NCBI RefSeq assembly: GCF_002866065.1 | Contig: NZ_LNJZ01000005.1 | Location: 62,001-126,000, forward strand | DNA from: Thiopseudomonas denitrificans | Lineage (GTDB): Bacteria > Pseudomonadota > Gammaproteobacteria > Pseudomonadales > Pseudomonadaceae | Reading direction: 5' to 3' | DNA length: 64,000 nt | Shown here: positions 15,741 to 24,164 of the stretch, piece by piece | Position numbering within the stretch: position 1 is the stretch's first letter | How the letters are laid out: each line of letters begins with the position of its first letter | Notes under the pieces: generated by a model | Told to the model about the DNA's origin: nothing | Database searches by the model: none | Seen by the model: only the letters and a program-made list of their open reading frames with translations | Program-made: the position numbers and the translations under genes

Positions 15741-17165
15741 ATGAGCGCCAGCATTTTCTGGTATGACTTTGAAACCACCGGGATCAATCCGGCTGCCGAC
15801 CGGGCAATGCAGGTGGCGGGTATTCGTACGGACGCGGAACTGAACGAGATCGGCGAGCCGCTGAACATCTACTGCCGGCTGAGTGACGATATCCTGCCGC
15901 ACCCGCGTGCCTGCCTGGTGACCGGTATCGGCCCGCAGGTTGTGCAGGAGCAGGGCCTGACCGAGGCCGAATTTGTCGGCCGTCTCAACCATGAAATGTT
16001 GCAGCCGCAAACCTGCACGGCAGGCTATAACAGCCTGCGTTTTGATGACGAATTTACACGTTACGGCCTGTACCGCAACTTTCATGATCCTTATGCCCGC
16101 GAGTGGCAGGGCGGCAACAGTCGCTGGGACATTCTGGATGCCCTGCGCTGTGCCTGGGCACTGGCGCCGGAGGGAATCAACTGGCCACAAAACGATGAAG
16201 GCCGTACCAGCTTCCGGCTTGAGCTGCTGACTGGCGCCAATGGTATCGAACATGGCCAGGCCCATGATGCACTGGCCGATGTGCGGGCCACCATTGCCAT
16301 GGCTCGGCTGTTGCGCCGGGCGCAACCCCAGTTGTACGCGCACCTGTACCGGATGCGTGACAAGAACCTGGTGCACAATGCCTTGCGCATCGGTCGTCCG
16401 GTGGTGCATGTCTCCGGCAAACAGGGGTGGCAGCGGCGCTACCTGTCGATCGTCATGCCTCTACTGATTGATCCGGCCAACAAGAACGCCTATGTCGTGT
16501 GCGACTTGCTGGCCGATATCAGCCCGCTGCTGGAGTTGCCGGCGGCAGAGATCAGGCAGCGCCTGTACACCCGGCATGATGAGTTGCCGGCCGGGGCAAG
16601 CCCGGTTCCGGTGAAAAAGATTCATGCCAACAAATGCCCGGCACTGACCGGCATGGACAGCCTTTGCGCAGAGAAGCAGCCCTGGCTGCAGATCGATGAT
16701 GCTCTCTGGCGCCATAATGGCCGCCTGTTGCTGGATAACCTGTCTGCCGTGCAGGAAAAGCTGCGGGAAGTATTCCGGCCCGAAGCATTTGCGTCGCGAC
16801 AGGACCCGGAACAGCAGCTATATGGCGGGTTTCTGGGCGAGCGGGACCGGGAGCTGTGTCGGCAGGTTGTGCAAAGTGATGCGCAGGCGCTGGCTGGCGC
16901 TGTCTGGCCATTTGATGATCAACGCTTGCCGGAGCTGCTGTTCAGGTATCGTGCGCGCAATTATCCGCACACCCTGACAGCGGCGGAACAACAGCAATGG
17001 TATGTGTTTTGCCAGCAACGGTTGCATGATGCGCAAGCCGGAGCGCCGCTTACGCTGGATGGTTTTACCCGTGCTTGTACGGAGTTGTTACCGGAGGAGC
17101 GGGAAAATGAAGTGATCCGTCAATGGCAGCAATATGTAGCCGGGCTGGAGCAGCGCTACCGCTAA
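15741..17165 (+). CDS. sbcB: exodeoxyribonuclease I
   Basis: 474 residues, close to the E. coli length (475). DEDDh nuclease residues are visible: FWYDFETTG (Asp, Glu), RWDILDALR (Asp) and GQAHDALADVRATI (His and Asp). The N-terminal 200 residues form the exonuclease domain, followed by the SH3-like and helical C-terminal domains that make the enzyme processive. It degrades single-stranded DNA 3' to 5' and acts in mismatch repair and recombination. SD AAGGAAAAG precedes ATG. Neighbouring mvaT and purU repeat the P. aeruginosa order. Confidence 0.95.
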   Translation: MSASIFWYDFETTGINPAADRAMQVAGIRTDAELNEIGEPLNIYCRLSDDILPHPRACLVTGIGPQVVQEQGLTEAEFVGRLNHEMLQPQTCTAGYNSLRFDDEFTRYGLYRNFHDPYAREWQGGNSRWDILDALRCAWALAPEGINWPQNDEGRTSFRLELLTGANGIEHGQAHDALADVRATIAMARLLRRAQPQLYAHLYRMRDKNLVHNALRIGRPVVHVSGKQGWQRRYLSIVMPLLIDPANKNAYVVCDLLADISPLLELPAAEIRQRLYTRHDELPAGASPVPVKKIHANKCPALTGMDSLCAEKQPWLQIDDALWRHNGRLLLDNLSAVQEKLREVFRPEAFASRQDPEQQLYGGFLGERDRELCRQVVQSDAQALAGAVWPFDDQRLPELLFRYRARNYPHTLTAAEQQQWYVFCQQRLHDAQAGAPLTLDGFTRACTELLPEERENEVIRQWQQYVAGLEQRYR

Positions 17166-17348
17166 AAAATTAAAAGCAGGTCGAGCACAGAGTCAGGCAT
17201 GCACGCCCTTTAAAGGAGCTTCAAATAACTGCGCGGATATGGAGGGCCGGCTGTGCTTGTGCAGTACTGGGCAGAAAGGGGTGGTCGCCCGGGCATTATA
17301 GGCTGAACAGGTAGTGGTACATCTGGTGTTTATGGCCGGCCATGAATT

Positions 17349-17386
17349 AAAAAGCCGGGATATCCGTCTGGATATCCCGGCTTTTT
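17349..17386. terminator. strong terminator of mvaT, bidirectional
   Basis: A perfect 17-bp stem (AAAAAGCCGGGATATCC and its reverse complement) with the 4-base loop GTCT. It lies 15 bp beyond the mvaT stop and 180 bp after sbcB; the A and T tracts allow termination in both directions. Confidence 0.9.
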
Positions 17387-17401
17387 ATTGGCGCGGGCCG
17401 A

Positions 17402-17767
17402 TTACAGGGTAACGGACCAGCTTTCAACAGTGTCATTGCCCCACTTTTGCTTCCACTCTTTCAGTTCTTTGTGGTTGCCGCCTTTGGTTTCAATCACGGC
17501 ACCGGTGTGCGGGTTGGTGTAGCGTTTGGTGCGGCGCTCGCGACGACCGGCAGCCGCGCGTGGCGCCGGGGCTGCGGCTTGCTGCGGGTCAAGGATGGCA
17601 TTGATGTCGCGCAGGGACTTGTTGTAGTCGGACATCAGGGTGCGCAGCTTGGTTTCGAACTCCATTTCTTTTTTCAGCTCTGGATCGTTTGACAGGGCTT
17701 CCAGCTGCTGTTGCAGTTCCTGAATGGCCTTTTTGGTGCTGTGAAAACGATTGATTTTGGTAGGCAT
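17402..17767 (-). CDS. mvaT: MvaT, H-NS-like xenogeneic silencer
   Basis: 121 residues from MPTKINRFHSTKK (start after CAGGAAGTTCAAC). Residues 1-60 form the coiled-coil oligomerisation region; an Ala/Pro/Arg linker follows; the C-terminal DNA-binding part contains KRYTNPHTGAVIETKGGN and LKEWKQKWG, the MvaT-type AT-pocket binding motif. MvaT coats AT-rich and horizontally acquired DNA and represses it, often with MvaU. Its own upstream region is unusually AT-rich, compatible with autoregulation. Confidence 0.93.
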   Translation of the reverse strand: MPTKINRFHSTKKAIQELQQQLEALSNDPELKKEMEFETKLRTLMSDYNKSLRDINAILDPQQAAAPAPRAAAGRRERRTKRYTNPHTGAVIETKGGNHKELKEWKQKWGNDTVESWSVTL

Positions 17768-18303
17768 GTTGAACTTCCTGATAATGTACAAGTGTATGGG
17801 TTAAGCATGGCGTGAATGCCAGTGCTGACCGGGCCCGGAGAGCATTCGGATAATCAGGCCGGACATGACACCCATGTTTGATGGGCAGTTGTGTCCGTCT
17901 GGCCGGCAGATTGAAACTGCTGGTCCGGGGTTTGATCAAGTTGAAACAGGATGTCCGACGGTATGCAGCGATCAACCTGTATCAAGGTTTCCGGTATTTC
18001 GCCGCCATTCTAGTTTATGTCTCTTGATCATGTAAACAGTTGATGCATTGTCATTGTAAAAATATTTATTAGAGCATGGGGATTTATTTGGTTGTTTGTA
18101 ACTAATGATTGCGGTTTTTAATCTGCAGTTAATCCGCTTGCCGGTTGTTTGTCGGCTAATTGGCCAGATTTGAAAAAAACTGGTTGGCAGGGGCGGCCGG
18201 GCAGGGGCGCGGGACCGGAGTTGCGCGAGTGTCGCAAGCTGGCCAATGACTTGCCGTCTGACAGGCGGTAGAATATTGCCTTTTACGGTTTGCGGAGTAA
18301 CAG
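17768..18303. other. 536-bp AT-rich intergenic region, mvaT/purU
   Basis: No gene seen. The stretch 18000-18135 is far richer in A+T than the rest of the window, with runs such as TGTAAAAATATTTATTAGAG. It holds the divergent promoters of mvaT and purU and is a plausible binding site for MvaT itself (inference). Confidence 0.6.
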
Positions 18304-19155
18304 ATGCGGACTTTTCGTTTAACGATTGCCTGTCCGGACCGGGTGGGCATCGTTGCCAAGGTGAGCAACTTCCTGGTCACCTACAACGGCTGGATTCATC
18401 AGGCCAGCCAGCACTCGGATGAGCACAGCGGCTGGTTCTTCATGCGTCACGAGATTCGTGCCGACTCGTTGCCGTTTGACCTTGAGGGCTTCCGTCAGGC
18501 GTTTGCCCCGATCGCCAGGGAATTCTCCATGATCTGGCAAGTCAGTGACTCTGCGGTCAAAAAGCGGGTGGTGCTGATGGCCAGTCGGGAATCCCATTGC
18601 CTGGCCGACCTGTTGCACCGCTGGCACCGCAAGGAGCTTGATTGCGACATTCCCTGCGTGATCGCCAACCATGATGATTTGCGCAGCATGGTCGAGTGGC
18701 ATGGCATCCCGTTTTTCCATGTGCCGGTCGATCCGAAAAACAAGCAGCCGGCCTTCGAGGAAGTCAGCCGGCTGATTGACGAGCATGAGGCCGACTGCGT
18801 GGTGCTGGCCCGTTACATGCAGATCCTGCCTCCCGACCTGTGTGAAAAATACGCGGGGCGGGTGATCAATATCCATCACAGCTTTTTGCCGTCTTTCGTC
18901 GGCGCCAAGCCTTATCACCAGGCAGCGCTGCGCGGAGTCAAGCTGATCGGTGCCACCTGTCACTATGTGACCCAGGACCTGGATGCCGGCCCCATCATCG
19001 AACAGGACGTGATGCGGGTCAGTCACCGCAACACCACTGAAGACATGGTGCGGCTGGGCAAGGATGTGGAAAAAATGGCGCTGGCGCGGGGACTGCGCTA
19101 TCACCTGGAAGACCGGGTGATCATTCATGACAACAAGACCGTCATTTTTGACTGA
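18304..19155 (+). CDS. purU: formyltetrahydrofolate deformylase
   Basis: 283 residues. An N-terminal ACT regulatory domain (FRLTIACPDRVGIVAKVSNF, residues 3-80) precedes a formyltransferase-fold hydrolase domain. Catalytic residues are visible in VINIHHSFLPSF (Asn, His) and DLDAGPIIEQD (Asp). PurU hydrolyses 10-formyl-THF to THF and formate, balancing one-carbon pools and feeding formate to PurT, which is also in this window. Start ATG follows GCGGAGTAAC. Same place as in P. aeruginosa beside mvaT. Confidence 0.95.
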   Translation: MRTFRLTIACPDRVGIVAKVSNFLVTYNGWIHQASQHSDEHSGWFFMRHEIRADSLPFDLEGFRQAFAPIAREFSMIWQVSDSAVKKRVVLMASRESHCLADLLHRWHRKELDCDIPCVIANHDDLRSMVEWHGIPFFHVPVDPKNKQPAFEEVSRLIDEHEADCVVLARYMQILPPDLCEKYAGRVINIHHSFLPSFVGAKPYHQAALRGVKLIGATCHYVTQDLDAGPIIEQDVMRVSHRNTTEDMVRLGKDVEKMALARGLRYHLEDRVIIHDNKTVIFD

Positions 19156-19239
19156 TTGAGCGGGTTTGCTCCGGAAACGGGGCAAACCGGTATCCACGGC
19201 AGTTTTACGGTCAACCACTTTTGGCTACAAGGCGTTTTC

Positions 19240-20361
19240 ATGCAAGATTTTCACTGGGTAACCGGTAACCGGCAGCTGCAGGAGCTGTGCCTGCAGTGGC
19301 AGGCGGAGCCGTTTGTCGTGCTGGACACGGAGTTTGTCCGGGTTGATACCTACTATCCGCAGACGGGGCTGATCCAGCTGGCAACCTTGACGGGCAATTA
19401 TTTGCTTGACCCGCTACAGATTGATGACTGGAGCGACTTCGCGTGCTTGCTGGAAAACCCGCAAGTGGCCAAGGTGGTACACGCCTGCGGCGAAGACCTG
19501 GAAGTCTTCCAGCGTCTCACGGGTGCCTTGCCGCAACCGTTGTACGATACCCAGCTGGCTGCCGGCTATGCCAATCTGGGATTTTCCTGGGGCTATGCGC
19601 GTCTGGTGCAGCATTTTCTGGCGGTCGAATTGCCCAAGGGGGCAACTCGCTCCGACTGGCTGCAGCGTCCGCTCAGCGCCGAACAACAACTGTATGCGGT
19701 GCAGGATGTCAGCTATCTGGCCCGGCTGTATCCCTTGCTTGATGCCTTGCTGACGGCGCAGAAGCGGGCCTGGTTGCTGGAAGACGGCGCAGCGCTGGTG
19801 GCGGCACAGCAGCATGCCGTGGCCCCGGAAGAGCTGTGGAAAAACGTCAAGCTCGCCTGGACCCTGACTGCGCAGCAGGCTGCCGCGCTGCGGCTGCTGT
19901 GTGCCTGGCGTGAGAAGCAGGCACAGGCTCGCGATATCCCGCGCAACTGGGTGCTGAAAGAGCAGGCCCTGCTGGCGCTGGCGCAAAAAATGCCTGCCGA
20001 CAATAGCGGGCTGGCCGCAGTCGAGGGCCTGTCACCGGGGTTGTTGCGTCATCATTCCAGGGCTTTGCTGGCGATGCTTGAGGAGGCGCGCGGGCTGAGC
20101 GACAGTGCCCTGCCGCAGGTGCTGCCGGAGCCCTTGCCACTGGAGGCGGGAGCGACGCTCAAGCGTTTGAAAAAAGTGGGTGAGAGGTTTGCCGCCGAAC
20201 AGCAGATGGCACCCGAGCTGGCCCTGAAGAAAAGAATCCTGGTGGATGCATTGGCTACCGGCTGGCCGGCCGGCCCCTACCACCTGCCCGATGCGTTGCA
20301 GGGCTGGCGCCTTGAGCATCTGGGGCCGTTGTTGCAGCAGGCACTGGATGGAGAAGTGTAA
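19240..20361 (+). CDS. rnd: ribonuclease D
   Basis: 373 residues starting [14 protein letters not shown]; an upstream TTG frame from 19156 is not supported. DEDD-type exonuclease motifs are LDTEFVR (Asp, Glu), [10 protein letters not shown] (Asp) and [12 protein letters not shown] (Asp plus Tyr). HRDC-like helical domains make up residues about 215-373. RNase D trims the 3' ends of tRNA precursors and small RNAs. The stop codon overlaps the ycgL start by one base, so the two are co-translated. Confidence 0.94.
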   Translation: MQDFHWVTGNRQLQELCLQWQAEPFVVLDTEFVRVDTYYPQTGLIQLATLTGNYLLDPLQIDDWSDFACLLENPQVAKVVHACGEDLEVFQRLTGALPQPLYDTQLAAGYANLGFSWGYARLVQHFLAVELPKGATRSDWLQRPLSAEQQLYAVQDVSYLARLYPLLDALLTAQKRAWLLEDGAALVAAQQHAVAPEELWKNVKLAWTLTAQQAAALRLLCAWREKQAQARDIPRNWVLKEQALLALAQKMPADNSGLAAVEGLSPGLLRHHSRALLAMLEEARGLSDSALPQVLPEPLPLEAGATLKRLKKVGERFAAEQQMAPELALKKRILVDALATGWPAGPYHLPDALQGWRLEHLGPLLQQALDGEV

Positions 20362-20654
20362 TGAAGAAGATCTGTTCGATTTATCAGAGCCCGCGCAAGC
20401 CGGGCATGTACCTGTATGTGCTCAAGGCTGATGCGCTGGCGCGGGTGCCGGCAGAGTTGTTGAAGCTGTTTGGTACGCCCCGCCACAGCTTTGACCTGGT
20501 ACTGAGCCCCGAGCGCAAGCTGGCCAGCGAGGATATCCACAAGGTGTTGGACAACCTTGAAAATCAAGGGTTTCACTTGCAGATGCCGCCACAGGAAGAC
20601 GACTATGTCGAGCACTGGCCGGAAGAGTTGCTGACCCGGAATGATCCGGCTTGA
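20361..20654 (+). CDS. ycgL: YcgL domain protein
   Basis: 97 residues with the YcgL core: [16 protein letters not shown] near the start, then [20 protein letters not shown] and FHLQMPP. A small cytoplasmic protein of unknown function with an alpha/beta fold, usually placed next to rnd as here. It starts within the rnd stop codon (TAATG). Confidence 0.92.
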   Translation: MKKICSIYQSPRKPGMYLYVLKADALARVPAELLKLFGTPRHSFDLVLSPERKLASEDIHKVLDNLENQGFHLQMPPQEDDYVEHWPEELLTRNDPA

Positions 20655-20868
20655 CGCTGGTGAATGTGAAGCTGTTGGCAGAATTTGCGGAGTTTGTTGA
20701 AAATAACACTGGCACTCTGCAAAAAATCAGGTAAAGTACTCGCCACTGTTGCTGCATGCGTCACCGTGGATCATTCGATGTTTAAACATTGCGACTCCTG
20801 TTACTCCTTGCACTCAGTATACGCGGACAAGTGGTCCGCATTTATTTACTCAAGATAAGGAGACAGCA
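20655..20868 (+). promoter_or_regulatory. cold-shock gene promoter and leader
   Basis: About 210 bp without a gene. A hairpin GCGGAC-AAGTG-GTCCGC (20823-20839) is followed by ATTTATTTA and lies just before the SD AAGGAGAC. Long structured leaders that respond to temperature are typical of cspA-type genes; the exact promoter is not certain. Confidence 0.5.
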
Positions 20869-21078
20869 ATGTCTAACCGTCAAAACGGCACCGTCAAGTG
20901 GTTCAACGATGAAAAAGGCTTTGGCTTCATTACTCCAGAGTCCGGCGAAGACCTGTTTGTGCACTTCCGTGCCATCCAGGCTGAAGGCTTCAAGAGCCTG
21001 AAAGAAGGCCAGAAGGTCTCTTTCGTTGCCACTCGTGGCCAGAAAGGCATGCAAGCTGAAGAAGTTCAACTGATCTGA
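20869..21078 (+). CDS. CspA-family cold-shock protein
   Basis: 69 residues, a single cold-shock domain. RNP1 (KGFGFITPE) and RNP2 (DLFVHFRAI) are present, with the starting [15 protein letters not shown] block. It binds single-stranded RNA/DNA and melts RNA structures at low temperature. SD AAGGAGAC lies 5 bases upstream of ATG. Which paralogue (CapB/CspD type) cannot be decided from the sequence alone. Confidence 0.93.
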   Translation: MSNRQNGTVKWFNDEKGFGFITPESGEDLFVHFRAIQAEGFKSLKEGQKVSFVATRGQKGMQAEEVQLI

Positions 21079-21093
21079 ACTTGAAAGCATTGC

Positions 21094-21120
21094 AAAAAAC
21101 CCGCTCCGGCGGGTTTTTTT
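21094..21120 (+). terminator. terminator of the cold-shock gene
   Basis: AAAAAACCCGC-TCC-GGCGGGTTTTTTT-type hairpin 15 bp after the stop codon, with a run of seven T. Confidence 0.9.
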
Positions 21121-21217
21121 ATGGCCGGCATTCGTACCCGGTACTGTAGTGCTTTCAGCACTGGAGCGGCTCGGGTAAGATGTGCCGATCTTAATTGGGC
21201 ATCAGTCGAGGTGATTC

Positions 21218-21784
21218 ATGAGTATCAAGGCGGACCGCTGGATCAGGCGTATGGCAACCGAGCACGGCATGATCGAGCCCTTTGTCGAGCGGCAGGTGCG
21301 TACTGACGGCGACGAGCGGCTGATTTCATATGGCGTATCCAGTTACGGTTATGATGTACGCTGTGCCGACGAATTTAAGGTGTTTACCAACCTGCACTCG
21401 GTGACCGTTGATCCGAAGAACTTCGACGAGAAAAGCTTCGTCGACGTCAAGGGTGAGTACTGCATCATTCCGCCCAACTCCTTCGCGCTGGCTCGTACTG
21501 TTGAGTACTTCCGTATTCCGCGCAATGTGCTGACGGTCTGCCTGGGCAAGAGCACCTATGCCCGTTGCGGCATCATCGTCAATGTCACCCCGCTGGAACC
21601 CGAGTGGGAAGGGCATGTGACCCTCGAATTTTCCAACACCACCACGCTGCCGGCCAAGATTTATGCCAACGAGGGCGTGGCGCAGATGCTGTTCTTCGAG
21701 TCGGACGAAGACTGCGAGGTGTCCTACAAGGACCGTGGCGGAAAATACCAGGGCCAGCAGGGTGTGACCTTGCCACGTACTTGA
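21218..21784 (+). CDS. dcd: dCTP deaminase
   Basis: 188 residues (family about 188-193). The conserved [12 protein letters not shown] and [14 protein letters not shown] blocks, KSTYARCG, and [11 protein letters not shown] with the catalytic Glu are present. The enzyme deaminates dCTP to dUTP, the main route to dTMP in gammaproteobacteria. SD GAGG lies before ATG. Followed by a terminator; stands alone between the cold-shock gene and the convergent OmpA-like gene. Confidence 0.96.
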   Translation: MSIKADRWIRRMATEHGMIEPFVERQVRTDGDERLISYGVSSYGYDVRCADEFKVFTNLHSVTVDPKNFDEKSFVDVKGEYCIIPPNSFALARTVEYFRIPRNVLTVCLGKSTYARCGIIVNVTPLEPEWEGHVTLEFSNTTTLPAKIYANEGVAQMLFFESDEDCEVSYKDRGGKYQGQQGVTLPRT

Positions 21785-21819
21785 GCCCGGGCTTGTCCGG
21801 TCAATGTGTGAATGAACGA

Positions 21820-21850
21820 AAAGGCTGCCGGGGGCAGCCTTTTTGTTTTT
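21820..21850. terminator. terminator of dcd
   Basis: AAGGCTGCC-GGG-GGCAGCCTT stem followed by TTTGTTTTT, 35 bp after dcd; it may also serve the convergent OmpA-like gene. Confidence 0.85.
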
Positions 21851-21870
21851 GTTGTGTGCGGCCGGGGCCG

Positions 21871-22551
21871 TTACTGGTAGGCGCCCGGCATCGGCCGCAG
21901 GTTGATCTCGACACGGCGGTTTTGCTGGCGGCCATAGCTGTCGGCGTTGCTGGCAACCGGCTGGTCCGGGCCCATGCCGCGTACGCTCATGCGCGAATAG
22001 TCCACGCCCTGTCCTTGCAGATAGCTGGCCACGCTCTGCGCACGACGCCGGGACAGGTCCATGTTGTACTGGTAGGCGCCGGTGCTGTCGGTATGGCCGA
22101 CGATATCAATGGTGTTCTGGTTGTATTCACGGAATGACTGGGCCAGGTTGTTGAGGGCACCGTAAAAGCTGCCGGAAATGGTGGCCGAGTCGGTAGCAAA
22201 GGTCACGTTGCCAGGCATGACCAGCGTCAAATTGTCGCCATCGCGTTGCACTTCGACACCGGTGCCCTGCATCGCGCGGCGCAGCTCGGCTTCCTGGCGG
22301 TCAACGTAATAACCATAGCCGGCACCGGCAGCGCCGGCGACGGCAGCACCGATCAGTGCGCCCTTGGTGCGGTCTTTTTTACTGGATACCGCAGCGCCGG
22401 TAATGGCGCCGGCAGCCGCACCGATACCACCGTAGACTGCGGTACGGTTGACGTTGCGCTCGTTTTCATAAGGGTTGTTGCTGGCGCAGCCGGCCAGAAG
22501 GGCGGCGCTAGCGAGGGCGATCAGGCTGTGTTTGCAGTTCAGTAAGGTCAT
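21871..22551 (-). CDS. OmpA-family lipoprotein (YiaD-like)
   Basis: 226 residues. Signal peptide with lipobox LLAGC (Cys22), then a glycine-zipper segment (GGIGAAAGAITGAAV and ALIGAAVAGAAGAGYGY, residues 41-80), then an OmpA C-terminal peptidoglycan-binding domain with NTIDIVGHTDSTG, NMDLSRRRAQSVASYL and RRVEINL. It probably anchors the outer membrane to peptidoglycan. Divergent from the Dyp peroxidase gene across 180 bp. Confidence 0.9.
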   Translation of the reverse strand: MTLLNCKHSLIALASAALLAGCASNNPYENERNVNRTAVYGGIGAAAGAITGAAVSSKKDRTKGALIGAAVAGAAGAGYGYYVDRQEAELRRAMQGTGVEVQRDGDNLTLVMPGNVTFATDSATISGSFYGALNNLAQSFREYNQNTIDIVGHTDSTGAYQYNMDLSRRRAQSVASYLQGQGVDYSRMSVRGMGPDQPVASNADSYGRQQNRRVEINLRPMPGAYQ

Positions 22552-22732
22552 GGGTATTTTCCTTTACGGGTAATGAAAATGGGTCACGGGTATACAAGAT
22601 ACCTGTTGTTACCGGTTTGGGCAGCCGGGGGCGGGTAAATATCGGGTAAATCTGTAGCAGGGGGCAAGGCTGCAATCATTTCCGGCTTGCTTTATAGTGC
22701 TGCGTGAAGTTTTCAGCAAGCGAGATTCCGAC

Positions 22733-23596
22733 ATGAAGTGTCAACAGGGTATTTTGATTGAACCGGTGCCTGCAGTGGCACGGCATGTATTTTATACGTT
22801 GGCCGATGTGGCCGACCTGCCAAGGGCGCTGGCTGCCCTGGCGGAACTGGCTGACGGTGAGGCGGTCGTGGCCGGGCTGGGCATTGGCGTGATGCAGGCA
22901 CTGGGCAAATCGCCGGCGTCACTGCGGATGTTTCCGGCGTTGAGCCACCAGGGCATCAATATCCCGTCCACCCAGCAGGCGCTGTGGCTGTGGCTGCGTG
23001 GCGATGATCGCGGCGAATTGCTGTTCCGTACCATGGAGCTGGACAAGGCGCTGGCGCCGGCGTTCAAGCCGGTGCAGGTCACTGATGCATTCCGTTACCT
23101 GTCCGGCCATGACTTGTCCGGCTATGAGGACGGTACCGAAAACCCGGTTGATGACGAAGCGGTGGCGGTGGTTACTGCCACGGGCGCAGAGGGCGGCAGC
23201 TATGCGGCCATCCAGCACTGGGAGCATGACCTGGGTTATTTCAAGTCGCTGCCGCAGCAGGACCAGGACCATATCATTGGGCGCCGGTTGAGTGACAACG
23301 AGGAAATCGAAGACGCTCCCGAGTTTGCCCATGTCAAGCGTACCGCCATGGAAGATTTTGAGCCGGAAGCCTTTGTCGTGCGTCGTTCCATGCCCTACAT
23401 CGATGGTGATGTGGCCGGGTTGGTATTTCTGGCGTTTGGTGAGTCGCTGGATCAGTTCGAAGTGCAGCTGCGCCGCATGATCGGCCTGGACGACGAGATT
23501 GTCGATGGCCTGTTCCGTTTCAGCCGGCCGGTTACCGGTGGCTATTACTGGTGCCCGCCGGTGGTGAATGGCAAGCTGAAAATTCATTTCCAGTGA
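22733..23596 (+). CDS. Dyp-type haem peroxidase
   Basis: 287 residues from MKCQQGILIEPVPA. The GxxDG motif (GYEDGTENP) with the catalytic Asp and the later FEVQLRRMIG and TGGYYWCPP blocks define the dye-decolourising peroxidase family (YfeX-like subclass by length). These cytoplasmic enzymes use haem and peroxide to oxidise porphyrinogens and phenolics. No encapsulin gene or Tat signal is present, so it is probably cytoplasmic and not encapsulated. Followed by about 570 bp of repeats without a gene. Confidence 0.9.
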   Translation: MKCQQGILIEPVPAVARHVFYTLADVADLPRALAALAELADGEAVVAGLGIGVMQALGKSPASLRMFPALSHQGINIPSTQQALWLWLRGDDRGELLFRTMELDKALAPAFKPVQVTDAFRYLSGHDLSGYEDGTENPVDDEAVAVVTATGAEGGSYAAIQHWEHDLGYFKSLPQQDQDHIIGRRLSDNEEIEDAPEFAHVKRTAMEDFEPEAFVVRRSMPYIDGDVAGLVFLAFGESLDQFEVQLRRMIGLDDEIVDGLFRFSRPVTGGYYWCPPVVNGKLKIHFQ

Positions 23597-23797
23597 TAGT
23601 TGTTTTTACCTTGGGTGAGGCAGCTTGCCAGAGCACTCCGCAAAGCGGACGCTGCCAGTGTCGAAGCAAGCTTCGCCCCTGTTGCTGATGCTTTGCTACG
23701 GCCTCTACCAATCTGCAGATTCACCCATGCGTTTGTGGGGGAGTGGGCCGGCTACGCCGGCCTGCTGTCGCGTGGTGTGATCATGAATTTTGTGGGA

Positions 23798-23981
23798 GGG
23801 AGCTTGCCCCCGAGAGGCAGAAAGTATGCGCTTTCTCGGGGGCAAGTCCCTTCGCACAGATCTTTTTACACGAACTCTCTGTAGGTGCGAATTTATTCGC
23901 ACAACGGGTGCCAACGAGACTCTGTGCTTCCAGCCGCAAGGCTGAGCTTGCTGGGCAATGTTCGAATAAGTTCGCACCTAC
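23798..23981. repeat. REP-like repeats of two types
   Basis: First a facing pair GGGAGCTTGCCCCCGAGA (23800) and TCTCGGGGGCAAGTCCC (23834), resembling Pseudomonas REP doublets. Then a GTAGGTGCGAATTTATTCGC module (23881) and an inverted TTCGAATAAGTTCGCACCTA module (23961). The 568-bp gap 23597-24164 contains these, the hairpin at 24046, and no believable gene. Confidence 0.75.
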
Positions 23982-24045
23982 GGGTTGTGTTCGCACAAAA
24001 AGCCCGGCGCAGTCGGGCCAATTCCCTCCAACCTAGCAAAGAGTC

Positions 24046-24145
24046 ATGCCGTCCGGGTAAGGCCGGAGTTCGGCATCAGCCTGTCCTTCTGCTTTTAACA
24101 GAAGGGCGGCCGTCAGCCGAACGTAGTGCCTTGCCCGAACGGCAT
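24046..24145. other. 100-bp nested hairpin downstream of gatB
   Basis: Outer arms ATGCCGTCCGGGTAAGGC and GCCTTGCCCGAACGGCAT pair at 16 of 18 positions. Inside are GTTCGGC/GCCGAAC (24068, 24116) and CCTTCTG/CAGAAGG (24085, 24099). It starts 20 bp beyond the gatB stop. No U-run follows, so it is not a classical terminator; it could be a mobile palindrome or mRNA 3'-end structure. Confidence 0.6.
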
Positions 24146-24164
24146 CACACCGCAGTGCAAAAAA

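Noticed and set aside
24046-24145. Integron attC site
   Set aside because: The size is right, but the RYYYAAC/GTTRRRY core sites are not found at the ends and no gene cassette or integrase is nearby.
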